Shown here in pieces: positions 9,293 through 18,156 of a stretch of DNA of 64,000 nucleotides (positions are counted from its first letter, which is position 1; every line of letters begins with the position of its first letter). The DNA comes from Rhodospirillales bacterium (GTDB lineage: Bacteria; Pseudomonadota; Alphaproteobacteria; Micavibrionales; Micavibrionaceae). Location: positions 372,001 through 436,000 of the forward strand of contig JACKJB010000001.1 of the NCBI GenBank assembly GCA_020638155.1, written 5' to 3'. The position numbers and the translations under genes are program-made. Under the pieces are notes generated by a model. It ran no database searches. It saw nothing but the letters and a program-made list of their open reading frames with translations, and had not been told where the DNA came from.

Positions 9293-9387
9293 CAGAGGGC
9301 GATGACAAAAGACTCCCAGCTTTTGGGCCGTTTTTTGTGCATCTGACCTTTGTACGCCAGGGGGCGGTGTTTGGATCAAAGTTTTAT

Positions 9388-10044
9388 TTAGGCTTCCGTG
9401 TCAACCTGATGCTGCGGTCCGCCCTGACCTTCGTCTTTGGCGACGCCGACGCGGGCGGGTTTGAGCAGGCGGTCGTGGAGCATATAGCCGGGTTCGATCA
9501 ACTGGATGATCGTGCCGGCGGGCTTGCCTGTGCCGGGGGCTTCGAACATGACTTCGTGGAAATTCGGATCGAATAGCTGGTCCAGCGGTTCCATTTTGGT
9601 GATACCGTGCTTTTCGAAGTTTTTCAGCAGTTCTTTTTCCATGGCTTCGATCCCGGAAATCACCCCGGCGATGCGCTCATCAACCTGGTGTATATCTTCA
9701 GGAAGGGAATCGAGCGCGCGGCGGAAGTTGTCGGCAAAGTCCAAAAGGTCTTTGGCAAAGTCCGATACGGCGTATTTACGGACATCTTCGCGGTCGCGCA
9801 GCAGGCGTTTGCGGGTGTTTTCCGCTTCGGCCATGGCACGGAGCATCTGGTCGCGGGCTTCGCTCAACTCGGCTTGCAGGGCGTCCACTTTTGCTTCGAG
9901 ATCGTTTTCCGCTTCAACAGGATCTTCTGTGTGCGTTGCTTCCGGTTCCGGGGCAAGCGGATCCTGTGCAGGAGCCTGTTCCTGTTCCGGTGTACCGGAA
10001 AAATCATCGTCAGGTGTATTGGGATTGCTGTTCTGGTCGTTCAT
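9388..10044 (-). CDS. grpE: Nucleotide exchange factor GrpE
   Basis: Releases ADP from DnaK. An acidic N-terminal tail (about 50 residues rich in D, E, P) precedes a long coiled coil (LEAKVDALQAELSEARDQML), then the GrpE head with AEAENTRKRLLRDREDVRKYA and the C-terminal beta part (GYMLHDRLLKPARVGVAK), both close to family consensus. Length 218 aa is normal for alphaproteobacteria. The upstream gene ends two bases before its start, so it is likely translated from one message with that gene. Confidence 0.97.
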   Translation of the reverse strand: MNDQNSNPNTPDDDFSGTPEQEQAPAQDPLAPEPEATHTEDPVEAENDLEAKVDALQAELSEARDQMLRAMAEAENTRKRLLRDREDVRKYAVSDFAKDLLDFADNFRRALDSLPEDIHQVDERIAGVISGIEAMEKELLKNFEKHGITKMEPLDQLFDPNFHEVMFEAPGTGKPAGTIIQLIEPGYMLHDRLLKPARVGVAKDEGQGGPQHQVDTEA

Positions 10045-10046
10045 GG

Positions 10047-10964
10047 TTATTCGTACATCCCCGGTCGTTTGGCGTAGACAGTCTTTTTATCTAGCACGGT
10101 TTCATCTTTTTCAAGGCCGTATACGGTTTTTTCAAATGAGACGTCACCGATAGCCATACCGTCAACCAGTTCATCCTGATTGTCATCGAACGTACCGTCC
10201 GTATCGATGAAATACTGGTATTCGGCTTTTGTCATCGGTGATTCAAAAGCGGGCATCACGGTTTCCAGCGGTGCCAGCCCTTTTTCTTTTGCGAAAGCGC
10301 GCAGCGCTTCAACCGATTTTTGCGTATCATCCATTCCCGGTACCCATAGCAGGATTGTGCCGACCGGGTAGAACCAGTAAGTCAGAGTTGTTTTTCTGCC
10401 TGGAAGCGCCTGCGGGATAAAGCGCTTTATCATGCCGCCATAGGATTCATCCGGCAGGATCATGACATTGTCGTCCGTCAGCGTAATGTTGTAGTAATTG
10501 GTATCGGATCCGTTATGCATCCGGATAACCTGGGTCTGGTTTTTGACCAGGTCGTCCCGGTTCAGGACGATATCGGCCATTGGCATCTGGGCCTTTTGGC
10601 TGCATTCATAATGGGCGTATTGCGGCTGGTCGCGCATATCGACCGTCATATCTTCAATTGATATGTCGAGGTACCCATCTTTGAATTCTGCCATATAGCC
10701 GAAGTTGCTAAGCTTCATGCAGCCATTGACGAGAAAAGGGCTGGCGATCCGCAAGGCAAACTGGTTTTCCGTCAGTCCGGGTTTGCGCACCAGGGAAATC
10801 GTACTTTGTTCCGGTGCGCCTTTCCAGTATTTGCTGGAGTAGGGAACCCCTTGGGAGTCAAGTCCGGTGCTGCCGCCGGAGCGACCGGGAAGCTGGGCAT
10901 AAGCCGCGCCAGCGGTCATGATTACCGCGATCAGGAATAATGGTAACAATTTTCTAAAAGTCAT
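10047..10964 (-). CDS. Exported hypothetical protein, 305 aa
   Basis: Not recognised. The start at 10964 is taken because GAGGGG lies just upstream. A clear signal peptide (MTFRKLLPLFLIAVIMTAGAAYAQ) gives export with cleavage after AYA. The mature part is mixed beta, with single cysteines at VNGCMKL and HYECSQ that could pair, and near the C-terminus an aspartate-rich loop (DTDGTFDDNQDELVDG) reminiscent of a calcium-binding loop. It ends 2 bases before grpE, an unusual neighbour for a chaperone operon. Confidence 0.78.
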   Translation of the reverse strand: MTFRKLLPLFLIAVIMTAGAAYAQLPGRSGGSTGLDSQGVPYSSKYWKGAPEQSTISLVRKPGLTENQFALRIASPFLVNGCMKLSNFGYMAEFKDGYLDISIEDMTVDMRDQPQYAHYECSQKAQMPMADIVLNRDDLVKNQTQVIRMHNGSDTNYYNITLTDDNVMILPDESYGGMIKRFIPQALPGRKTTLTYWFYPVGTILLWVPGMDDTQKSVEALRAFAKEKGLAPLETVMPAFESPMTKAEYQYFIDTDGTFDDNQDELVDGMAIGDVSFEKTVYGLEKDETVLDKKTVYAKRPGMYE

Positions 10965-11084
10965 AGCCCCTCGCACAGACTGGTCACAAACCCGATAAAA
11001 ACACCATAGTGTAACGGCAAATGGGATCGTCCGTAAATCCTTTGCGTAAAGTTATCAAGAGCCGTTCTTTAGTCAGTTGGATGG

Positions 11085-11510
11085 TCAGGATTTATAGAAG
11101 TTTTTTACCGTGATTCTGGAGACGTGTTGGTCCGGACCAGATACGGTGATGATGCGGTCGTTATGTACGAACATAACGTTTTTATTGGTTTGCCGGGCAA
11201 TTTGGCAAGCTTCTGTTGTGGCCTTATCTATATGACCGCCGGGTTTGACGAAAGACAGGAGATGGCCGGCGTTAAGATGCGTGTCGCGTTCAGCGATGTG
11301 CTTATTGCGGGCTGTTTCGTCCCAGGCGGCTTTCAGGTTAGAGGCCGCATCGTTTATCAAAGTATCGTCCTCTTCGATCAGGCCGCCTTTTATGGCGATG
11401 TATTCACCGTCTTTGTTGCGCGTTACACTGGCGACAAACGATGAGCCAAGCTTGCAACATAAGGCTTGCATGACCAGTTCATTAAGGCTTTTTTCTTTAT
11501 GGTTCTTCAT
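11085..11510 (-). CDS. Hypothetical protein, 141 aa
   Basis: Not recognised. Soluble, no signal peptide; contains a CC pair near the N-terminus (LCCKLGSSFVASV) and a hydrophobic beta strand (NVMFVHNDRIITVSG). It lies between hrcA and the exported protein, on the same strand, where most alphaproteobacteria that I know have grpE directly. Possibly an insertion into the operon. Confidence 0.7.
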   Translation of the reverse strand: MKNHKEKSLNELVMQALCCKLGSSFVASVTRNKDGEYIAIKGGLIEEDDTLINDAASNLKAAWDETARNKHIAERDTHLNAGHLLSFVKPGGHIDKATTEACQIARQTNKNVMFVHNDRIITVSGPDQHVSRITVKNFYKS

Positions 11511-11549
11511 GCGAAGACTATAGACTGGGTATGTTTTTATGTCAATAAT

Positions 11550-12587
11550 TTAGGATCCCAGGATCTTTTCCATGACCTTGCTGGTGTAATCCAGTAAAGG
11601 GATGACGCGGCTGTAATTTAAGCGGGTGGGGCCGATAACGCCGATAGCGCCGATGATCTGGTTTTCGCTGCTTTTATATGGAGATATAACCATCGACCAG
11701 CCCGAATGTTCGAACATCCGGTTTTCCGTGCCGATGAAAATCTGGACGCCGTCGGCACCTTGTGCTGCTTCTAGCAGGCGGGACATGGTTTCTTTTTCTT
11801 CGAGCGCGGTTAAAAGCTGCCGGGCGCGCTCCATGTCTTCAACGGCCCGGACATCGGCCAGAAGCTGCGACTGGCCGCGGACGATGATGTGGCCGTCCGG
11901 GCTGCCCGGCGGCATCAGGGCGATGCCCTGTTCGACCAGTTTTGCGGTGATGATGTCGAGCTGGGCTTTGTGGGTTTTGATTTCTTCCTGCACCATGGAC
12001 CGGGCCTCGGGAATGGTGCGTCCGGACAGGCGGTCGTTCAGGTAATTGGCCGCCGCCTGCAGGGCCGCCGGGGTGGTGTCCGGCCCGACTTCCATGACCC
12101 GGTTTTCCACCAGCCCGCCTTCCATCAGCATGACCACGAGGATGCGGCCGGGATCAAGCTGGACGAACTGGATTTGTTTCAGCGGTTTATTCGATTTTGG
12201 CGCGACGACCAGCCCGGCTGCGGAAGACAGACCGGACAGCATGGTCGTCGCCTGGTCGAACAGGGAATCGAGTGAGTGTCCGGCGGTCTTGCAGCGGACT
12301 TCGATCTGTCGGCGTTCTTCTTCGCTTAGGTCGCCGATTTCCATCAGGCCGTCAACGTAAAAGCGCAGGCCCTGCTGGGTTGGCAAGCGTCCGGCAGAAG
12401 TATGCGGAGCAAAGAGCAGGCCTTCACTTTCAAGATCGGCCATGACGTTGCGAATGGTTGCCGGGGACAGGTTCAGTCCCAGCATTTTCGAAATCGTGCG
12501 CGATCCCACCGGTTCGCCCGTTTGCATATAGGCGTCGATAATATAGCGCAGGATCGCTTCGGATCGTTCGTTGAGTTCCGGTATCAT
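11550..12587 (-). CDS. hrcA: Heat-inducible transcription repressor HrcA
   Basis: Repressor that usually binds the CIRCE inverted repeat of chaperone genes. An N-terminal winged helix (LNERSEAILRYIIDAYMQTGEPVGSR, given here in parts: RSEAILRYII, GEPVGSRTIS) is followed by the conserved SPATIRNVMADLE and the HTSAGRLPT turn, then the GAF-like dimer domain (ENRMFEHSGWSMVISPY; GAIGVIGPTRLNYSRVIPLL). 345 residues is typical. It is divergent from rph, the classic alphaproteobacterial arrangement. Confidence 0.97.
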   Translation of the reverse strand: MIPELNERSEAILRYIIDAYMQTGEPVGSRTISKMLGLNLSPATIRNVMADLESEGLLFAPHTSAGRLPTQQGLRFYVDGLMEIGDLSEEERRQIEVRCKTAGHSLDSLFDQATTMLSGLSSAAGLVVAPKSNKPLKQIQFVQLDPGRILVVMLMEGGLVENRVMEVGPDTTPAALQAAANYLNDRLSGRTIPEARSMVQEEIKTHKAQLDIITAKLVEQGIALMPPGSPDGHIIVRGQSQLLADVRAVEDMERARQLLTALEEKETMSRLLEAAQGADGVQIFIGTENRMFEHSGWSMVISPYKSSENQIIGAIGVIGPTRLNYSRVIPLLDYTSKVMEKILGS

Positions 12588-12622
12588 ACCGGAAATATTA
12601 TTTTTTTAACGGAAAAAAGCAA

Positions 12623-12654
12623 ATCACAAAATGCTTTAGTACTTATTTTGTGAT
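12623..12654. promoter_or_regulatory. Perfect 10-bp palindrome between hrcA and rph (candidate operator)
   Basis: ATCACAAAAT at 12623-12632 faces ATTTTGTGAT at 12645-12654 with a 12-base spacer. It lies 36-67 bases upstream of hrcA and just before the rph promoter region. It is not the CIRCE sequence. Placement between divergent genes suggests regulation of one or both; which protein binds is unknown. Confidence 0.5.
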
Positions 12655-12666
12655 GGCAGACGCCGC

Positions 12667-12694
12667 TTGACTTTGGCCCGCGTAACCTTACAGT
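12667..12694 (+). promoter_or_regulatory. Possible sigma-70-type promoter for rph
   Basis: TTGACT at 12667-12672 and TACAGT at 12689-12694 with a 16-base spacer, about 32 bases upstream of the rph start codon. Reasonable but not perfect match; prediction by eye only. Confidence 0.4.
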
Positions 12695-12726
12695 CGGGGC
12701 GTTGAAATTCTAGCGAGTGAGGGACT

Positions 12727-13452
12727 ATGCAAAGACCGTCCGGCCGCAGTGCCGATGCCATGCGCCATGTTGAACTGATTACCGATGTATCCAAACATGC
12801 GGAAGGCTCGTGCCTGGCCAAATTTGGAGATACGCACGTGTTGTGCACGGCGACGGTTGAAGAGAATGTGCCGCCGTGGCGGCGGAGTTCCGGGCTGGGC
12901 TGGGTGACGGCGGAATACGGGATGCTGCCACGCTCGACCGGAAAGCGGATGGACCGGGAAGCCGCACGGGGCAAGCAAAGCGGGCGGACGCTGGAAATCC
13001 AGCGCCTGATTGCGCGGGCGTTGCGCGGGGTGGTTGATTTGTCGGTGCTGGGTGAGCGGCAGGTGCGGATTGACTGCGATGTCATCCAGGCCGACGGCGG
13101 GACGCGGACGGCATCGATTACCGGGGCTTATGTGGCGCTATACAAAGCGATGCAATATATGGTCAAAGTTCGGCTGTGCGAAAAGCTGCCGATCATTGAC
13201 AGCGTTTCGGCGATTTCCTGCGGTATTTATGAAGGTGTTCCGGTGCTTGATCTGGATTATGCCGAAGATTCCAGCGCGGACACCGATGCGAATTTTGTGA
13301 TTACCGGCAAGGGCGGCGTTATCGAGATCCAGGGGACGGCAGAAAAAGAGCCTTTTAGCGAAGAAGAGTTCTTTAAGCTGTTTGATCTGGCCAAAGCCGG
13401 ATGTGCCGATCTGTCCCACCTGCAGAAGGTGGCGCTGGGGCTGGAAGGGTAA
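12727..13452 (+). CDS. rph: Ribonuclease PH
   Basis: Phosphorolytic 3'-5' exoribonuclease that trims tRNA 3' ends. Conserved N-terminus MQRPSGRSADAMRHVE, the phosphate-binding LGERQVRIDCDVIQADGGTR region, and the C-terminal EIQGTAEKEPFSEEEF are all close to family consensus. Length 241 aa is normal. A GAGTGAGGG ribosome site precedes ATG 12727. It starts a four-gene run with a methyltransferase, rdgB, an IcmD-like gene and hemW. Confidence 0.98.
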   Translation: MQRPSGRSADAMRHVELITDVSKHAEGSCLAKFGDTHVLCTATVEENVPPWRRSSGLGWVTAEYGMLPRSTGKRMDREAARGKQSGRTLEIQRLIARALRGVVDLSVLGERQVRIDCDVIQADGGTRTASITGAYVALYKAMQYMVKVRLCEKLPIIDSVSAISCGIYEGVPVLDLDYAEDSSADTDANFVITGKGGVIEIQGTAEKEPFSEEEFFKLFDLAKAGCADLSHLQKVALGLEG

Positions 13453-13456
13453 GGCG

Positions 13457-14239
13457 ATGCTGGCAAAGATCGTGACCATCGGGCGCAACAGCCTGAAGCG
13501 GCATAATTTTTCGGTGATGGCAGAAAAGGCTTTGTTGCGTTTTAAGGAAAAAGATTACCAGAAGCAATCGGAGTCTGTGCGAACGTGGTGCGCCGCGCAT
13601 GCGATGTCCTGCGATGATTTCATGAGATCACTGGATCTGAAGCTGTATGAGGAAACGCAGGCGGCGGCGGCCGAGATCGAACGGCATTGCCGCTTAAAGC
13701 TCTCGACGATCGAGCTTGATCTGGGCGGGGGCGGTAATTACCCGCTTTTATATTTCCTGGTCCGTTACCTGCAGCCTGAGAATGTTATTGAAACCGGCGT
13801 TGCGGCGGGCTGGTCGAGCCAGGCGATGTTAACGGCGCTGGCAAAGAACGATGGTGACGGCAAGCTTTACTCCAGCGATTTCCCTTATTTTCGCTATGAG
13901 GAGCCGGAAAAGCTGGTCGGGTTTGTGGTTGATGAGTCCTTTAAGTCACGCTGGCGATTGTTTATCGAAGGGGATAAATTCAATCTTCCTGCCATTATGA
14001 AAGAAACAGGGGCTGTGGACCTTTTCCATTATGATAGCGATAAAAGCTATAGCGGGCGGCGGTTTGCATATGAAACGGTGAGAAAGAAGCTGAGTGACCG
14101 GGCTGTCGTGATTTTTGATGATATCCAGGATAACTTCCATTTCCGCGATTTCGTTACCGCGCAGGATGTGCCGTTTTGTGTGTTTGAGTTTGAAGGCAAG
14201 TATATCGGCCTGACCGGCAGTATCGTCAAAGATGCGTAA
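13457..14239 (+). CDS. Class I SAM-dependent methyltransferase (Methyltransf_24-like)
   Basis: Predicted small-molecule or glycan methyltransferase; substrate unknown. The glycine-rich SAM loop is VIETGVAAGWSSQAML, followed by an acidic strand (LYSSDFPYF), FHYDSDKSYSG, and VVIFDDIQD, the pattern of macrocin/cephalosporin-type methyltransferases that use an aspartate-bound metal. Start at 13457 with GGGTAAGG just upstream; it begins 4 bases after rph stops and its stop overlaps the start of rdgB by 8 bases. Its presence between rph and rdgB breaks a normally tight pair. Confidence 0.8.
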   Translation: MLAKIVTIGRNSLKRHNFSVMAEKALLRFKEKDYQKQSESVRTWCAAHAMSCDDFMRSLDLKLYEETQAAAAEIERHCRLKLSTIELDLGGGGNYPLLYFLVRYLQPENVIETGVAAGWSSQAMLTALAKNDGDGKLYSSDFPYFRYEEPEKLVGFVVDESFKSRWRLFIEGDKFNLPAIMKETGAVDLFHYDSDKSYSGRRFAYETVRKKLSDRAVVIFDDIQDNFHFRDFVTAQDVPFCVFEFEGKYIGLTGSIVKDA

Positions 14240-14831
14240 GTTTGACGGTAAGACTTTGGTCCTGGCGACCCATAATCAGGGGAAGGTCAGGGAAATTTCC
14301 GCTTTGCTGGAACCTTATGGCGTGTCGTGCGTTAGCGCGGCGGCGTTGCGGCTTGATGAGCCGGAGGAAACCGGGGGCAGCTTTGCGGATAACGCGATTT
14401 TGAAGGCTTTGGCCGCTGCGAAAGCCAGCGGGGAAATTGCGCTGGCGGATGATAGTGGGCTTGCCGTCAATGCGCTGGACGGCGCGCCGGGGATTTATTC
14501 CGCCCGCTGGGCCGGGCCGGAGAAAGATTTCGGCATGGCGATGCAGACGGTTCAGGACAGGCTTGGTGAGAGCGAAGACCGCTCGGCTGCATTTGTCTGT
14601 GTACTCGCACTGGGGTGGCCGGATGGCCATGCCGAGGTGGTTCAGGGACGTTGTGACGGGCAGATTGTCTGGCCGCCGCGCGGGGAAAAAGGATTTGGCT
14701 ATGATCCGGTTTTTGTGCCGGACGGGTTTGATCGCAGCTTTGCCGAGATGACTCAGCAAGAAAAACAGCGGATTAGCCACCGGGCGCGGGCCTTTGCAGA
14801 ACTTGTCAAAACCTGCTTTGAAGAAGTATAA
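14232..14831 (+). CDS. rdgB: XTP/dITP pyrophosphatase
   Basis: House-cleaning enzyme that hydrolyses non-canonical purine triphosphates. Starts MRKFDGKTLVLATHNQGKVREI (here in parts: LVLATHNQGKVREI), with the family signature SFADNAILKA, the metal site ADDSGLAVNALDGAPGIYSA (parts ADDSGL, DGAPGIYSAR), and KGFGYDPVFVPDG followed by SHRARAF. 199 residues is normal. Start codon overlaps the preceding stop, giving translational coupling. Confidence 0.98.
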   Translation: MRKFDGKTLVLATHNQGKVREISALLEPYGVSCVSAAALRLDEPEETGGSFADNAILKALAAAKASGEIALADDSGLAVNALDGAPGIYSARWAGPEKDFGMAMQTVQDRLGESEDRSAAFVCVLALGWPDGHAEVVQGRCDGQIVWPPRGEKGFGYDPVFVPDGFDRSFAEMTQQEKQRISHRARAFAELVKTCFEEV

Positions 14832-14933
14832 CCTGATTTTTCAACGGGTTTTATCGCGTAAAAGTGCTCCGGACCTTGTTTATTTGACGGAACGCTTTAT
14901 ATTGGGCCGCAAAAATATTATCAGGAGGACCTA

Positions 14934-15314
14934 ATGATGTTTAGAAAAGCCGCACTTCATGTTTATGCCGGGATGACGGTTGCCGCCCTGGCCGGGATTG
15001 ATAGCGCTGAAGCCAATGACTTTAGCGATATTGCCGAGAACATTACCGACTCGATTGCCATGGTGCCTGGTCTGCTGACCGGGATTGCCTATATGTTCGG
15101 CCTGTTGTTAGGGGTTCTGGGGGTTCTTAAGGTTAAAGACCATGTTGAAAACCCGGGCCAGACGCCGCTTAAAGACGGGGCGATCCGGATGGCCAGTGGC
15201 GGCGCGTTGTTTGCTCTGCCGATTGTCTATGAAGCGATGTCGAACACGATCGGGAGCACATCGAACGCCGTGAGCCCGGCAACGCTTAGCCCCGTGACTT
15301 TTAACGTCGGGTAA
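14934..15314 (+). CDS. IcmD/DotP-like small membrane protein (type IVB secretion-related)
   Basis: Small membrane protein with a signal-like N-terminus (KAALHVYAGMTVAALAGIDSAEA), then FSDIAENITDSIAMV, a transmembrane helix (TGIAYMFGLLLGVLGVLKV), the motif KxxxHxENPxQTPL, a second helix (GALFALPIVYEAM) and a Gly/Ser/Thr tail. This order is that of IcmD/DotP and related TraQ-like proteins of Dot/Icm and IncI conjugation systems. A strong AGGAGG site precedes ATG 14934 (or 14937). No other dot/icm gene is in the window. Role here unknown. Confidence 0.7.
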   Translation: MMFRKAALHVYAGMTVAALAGIDSAEANDFSDIAENITDSIAMVPGLLTGIAYMFGLLLGVLGVLKVKDHVENPGQTPLKDGAIRMASGGALFALPIVYEAMSNTIGSTSNAVSPATLSPVTFNVG

Positions 15315-15319
15315 AGCGC

Positions 15320-16477
15320 TTGGAACCGGCCGGTGATCTCCCGCTGTTCGGGGTTTATGTTCATTGGCCGTTCTGCGCTTCCAAATGTCCTTATTGCGAT
15401 TTTAATTCCCATGTTAGCGAGTCGATCGATCATGGCGCGTGGCGCGATGCGTTTTTGCGCGAGATTGACTATTATGCAGCCCTGACGCCGGGGCGGCGGG
15501 TCACGTCGATTTTTTTCGGCGGGGGGACGCCGTCGCTGATGGCGCCGGAAACCGTGCAGGCTGTGATCGACCGGGTGCAGCAGCGCTGGCATATTGCCAA
15601 TGATTGCGAGATTACGCTCGAAGCCAATCCGACTTCGGTTGAGGCCGATAAATTCAGGGCGTTCCGGCAAGCCGGGGTTAACCGGGTGTCGCTGGGGGTG
15701 CAGGCGCTCGACGATACACAGCTCCAGTTTCTGGGACGTAAGCATAATGTCAGTGAAGCCATTCAGGCAATTGATATTGCACGGAAAAATTTTGACCGCT
15801 TTAGTTTCGATCTGATTTATGCGCGGCCGAAGCAGTCTGTTAATGAGTGGAGGCAAGAGCTTGAAATTGCTTTGACTTTATCTGGCGGACATCTTTCTTT
15901 GTACCAGTTGACGATTGAGCAGGGGACCCCGTTCTTCGGACAGCATGCGCGCGGGGAATTTACGATCCCGGATGACGATCACGCCGGGGAGCTTTATGAA
16001 ACGACTCAGGCTGTATTGGAAGATGCCGGGATGCCGGCCTATGAGATATCCAATCATGCGGTGCCGGGGCAGGAGTCGCGGCATAATCTGACATATTGGC
16101 GTTATGATGATTATGCCGGGATCGGGCCGGGGGCGCATGGCCGCCTGACGATTGATGGCGTCAAACAGGCGACGCGCGGGCACCGGGCACCGCAGATCTG
16201 GCTGGATCGGGCCGCAAATGACGGGCATGGCGGGCATCCGTTTGAGGAGATCGATCCGCAGCAGTGCTTTTCCGAGGCGCTGATGATGGGGCTGCGGCTG
16301 CGGGACGGGGTATTGCTGCGGAAACTATCCGAGGCAGCCGGGGGGCAGTATGATCTTGATGAAGCCAGGCTTGCGGCGCTGGAGCAGGAAGGACTGATCT
16401 GGCGCACGGATGAACGGCTGGCGGCTACCGCGGCGGGGCGGCAGCGGCTGAATGCGCTGCTGCGGTATTTGCTTTAG
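15320..16477 (+). CDS. hemW: Heme chaperone HemW (radical SAM, oxygen-independent coproporphyrinogen oxidase-like)
   Basis: Radical SAM protein that binds and delivers heme. YVHWPFCASKCPYCDFNSH holds the C-X3-C-X2-C cluster motif plus the HemW-type extra residues; FFGGGTPSL and the SLGVQ motif follow, then HNLTYW and GIGPGAHGR. Length 385 is normal. The start is a TTG at 15320, five bases after the previous stop. The gene closes the rph-rdgB-hemW run seen in many alphaproteobacteria. Confidence 0.95.
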   Translation: MEPAGDLPLFGVYVHWPFCASKCPYCDFNSHVSESIDHGAWRDAFLREIDYYAALTPGRRVTSIFFGGGTPSLMAPETVQAVIDRVQQRWHIANDCEITLEANPTSVEADKFRAFRQAGVNRVSLGVQALDDTQLQFLGRKHNVSEAIQAIDIARKNFDRFSFDLIYARPKQSVNEWRQELEIALTLSGGHLSLYQLTIEQGTPFFGQHARGEFTIPDDDHAGELYETTQAVLEDAGMPAYEISNHAVPGQESRHNLTYWRYDDYAGIGPGAHGRLTIDGVKQATRGHRAPQIWLDRAANDGHGGHPFEEIDPQQCFSEALMMGLRLRDGVLLRKLSEAAGGQYDLDEARLAALEQEGLIWRTDERLAATAAGRQRLNALLRYLL

Positions 16478-16490
16478 TATCTTAAGTGTC

Positions 16491-18050
16491 TTATTTCCCG
16501 GCTTGCATCACCATTTGCAGGTCTGTGCCGTTGAGCAGGGCCTGGCCCTGTTCATTCAGTTCCAGGTTATAAACCCGGATATCCTGCCCTTTGTCATCCT
16601 TGTCCATTTGTCCGGCCATCTGGAGTACTGCCAGCATCGACAGGGTTTTCTGCAAGCTTTGCTTCTTCGTGGCATCAAGGTCCGGGTTGGTAGAGGATTG
16701 TTGCAGCGCCTGGATCAGGTTTTCCAGCCCGGCGACTTCGGTTCGGGCTTTGCCGGTAGCGCCGGTGACCGCTTTGAGGTTTGCTGTCATGTCGCCGTTG
16801 ATTTTGACGTTATAGTGGGTGTTGCCAAAAGCGGTGTTTTTTAACGCCAGGCTGGTTTGCGCTTGAGTTAGCAATTGCGGCAGGGTCATGATGGCTTGGA
16901 GTCCTGCCAGTTTTCCGGCTTCGGGCGAGCCTTGTGTCGCCATGGAGATTGAATTGCGACCGAGATTGACAATCTCTTTGTATGGCAGGTTGTTGACCGA
17001 CAGGTCGATATCGACGTTATTGGGCGTCGCTTTGCTGTAGTCTTCATTCAGCGGGGTCAGAGCAAAGTCGTGATAGCCTGTTTTCAGGCTCATATTGACA
17101 GAGCCGCTGCGAAAACCTTCCATGCCGAAAGCCAGGCCCGTATTCCCGATTTTGACCGTTTCGGCGGGCGTGGCGCTGTTTTCGGGTTTGCCGATCTCGA
17201 AGCCCTTCATTGTGACGCCGACGGAAAAGCCGTCCAACCCTTCGCCAAGAAAACCAAAGATCATGTTGTAGATGCCAAGGATGTGGGAACTGCTGCCGCT
17301 GGGGTTGTCACCGGAATCGTAGCTTTCACTGAGGGCGTTGATCTGTTCCTGGTAGTTAATAGCGGCATCCAGGGAATAATCGGTAATGGCCGATGTCAGG
17401 GCTATGTCCTTGACCGCGGCATAGCCGCCATTCCCGGCATCGATTTTAAGGTCGGATACCATCATGTTTGCCGGACCGGACCACAGTCCGTCTTTGCTTT
17501 GATCCAGGCTGGATGTGATGACGACATTGGGAGCGGACAGTTTGAAGTTATCGAGATTGCCGTTAATTTCAACGTCTTTGTACTGGGCGTTGATTTTCAG
17601 GAAATTTTTGAGCGGTTCATGCCATACGCCGGCGAAATTCTGACTGCCGATATTCGTTGTGATGGCGCGGGCCCCGTTGCCGTCGTAAAAGACCAGCGGC
17701 GTCGGGATGGCGAGCGTCATTTTCCATTGTTCCGGGGTGTCGCCCGGCATGACGTTTAAGGCCAGCATCCCGACTTCCAGTTTACTGCCGTCATCATATT
17801 TCAATGTCAGGTGCGGCAAAGTGGCTGCGTAGTAAAAATCGTTCGGTTCGACCAGGATTTCGCCTTCGGCGATCAGTTCTGCTTCGCTGTCTTTGGCGAC
17901 GGTACTGTATTCGGTCAGAAGTTCCTGGAATATGCCCTTCAGTTTTTCAGCATCCTGCGCGTTTATGGCGGCGTTAGCCGGGGTATTCAGCAGGAAAAAT
18001 AAGGCGGTAAAGGTAAGGAAAACGGTTTTGATGGGGGCTGGGCAAAGCAC
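16491..18050 (-). CDS. Exported 519-aa protein, possibly DUF945/DUF2125-like
   Basis: Signal peptide (VFLTFTALFFLLNTPANA) then a long beta-rich mature protein with repeated amphipathic strands (e.g. SVNMSLKTGYHDFALTPL; DIDLSVNNLPYKEIV) and a late helical block rich in Q and L (GLENLIQALQQSSTNPDLDA). The pattern is that of the YdgA/DUF945 or DUF2125 periplasmic families, but the match is by impression only. GTG start at 18050. Convergent with hemW (13-base gap). Confidence 0.65.
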   Translation of the reverse strand: MLCPAPIKTVFLTFTALFFLLNTPANAAINAQDAEKLKGIFQELLTEYSTVAKDSEAELIAEGEILVEPNDFYYAATLPHLTLKYDDGSKLEVGMLALNVMPGDTPEQWKMTLAIPTPLVFYDGNGARAITTNIGSQNFAGVWHEPLKNFLKINAQYKDVEINGNLDNFKLSAPNVVITSSLDQSKDGLWSGPANMMVSDLKIDAGNGGYAAVKDIALTSAITDYSLDAAINYQEQINALSESYDSGDNPSGSSSHILGIYNMIFGFLGEGLDGFSVGVTMKGFEIGKPENSATPAETVKIGNTGLAFGMEGFRSGSVNMSLKTGYHDFALTPLNEDYSKATPNNVDIDLSVNNLPYKEIVNLGRNSISMATQGSPEAGKLAGLQAIMTLPQLLTQAQTSLALKNTAFGNTHYNVKINGDMTANLKAVTGATGKARTEVAGLENLIQALQQSSTNPDLDATKKQSLQKTLSMLAVLQMAGQMDKDDKGQDIRVYNLELNEQGQALLNGTDLQMVMQAGK

Positions 18051-18156
18051 GATATGATCTCCGGCGGTGAATTAAATCCGCTAAAAAGCTATCAAAAAAG
18101 CACGATGACTGCAATGCGGCTTGCAGCCGGGCGCAGAGAGTCATATAGTACGGCCT

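Noticed and set aside
9167..9387. Sigma-32 promoter or CIRCE element upstream of dnaK
   Set aside because: No sequence close to CTTGAA/CCCCAT or TTAGCACTC-N9-GAGTGCTAA was found; only an unrelated inverted repeat.
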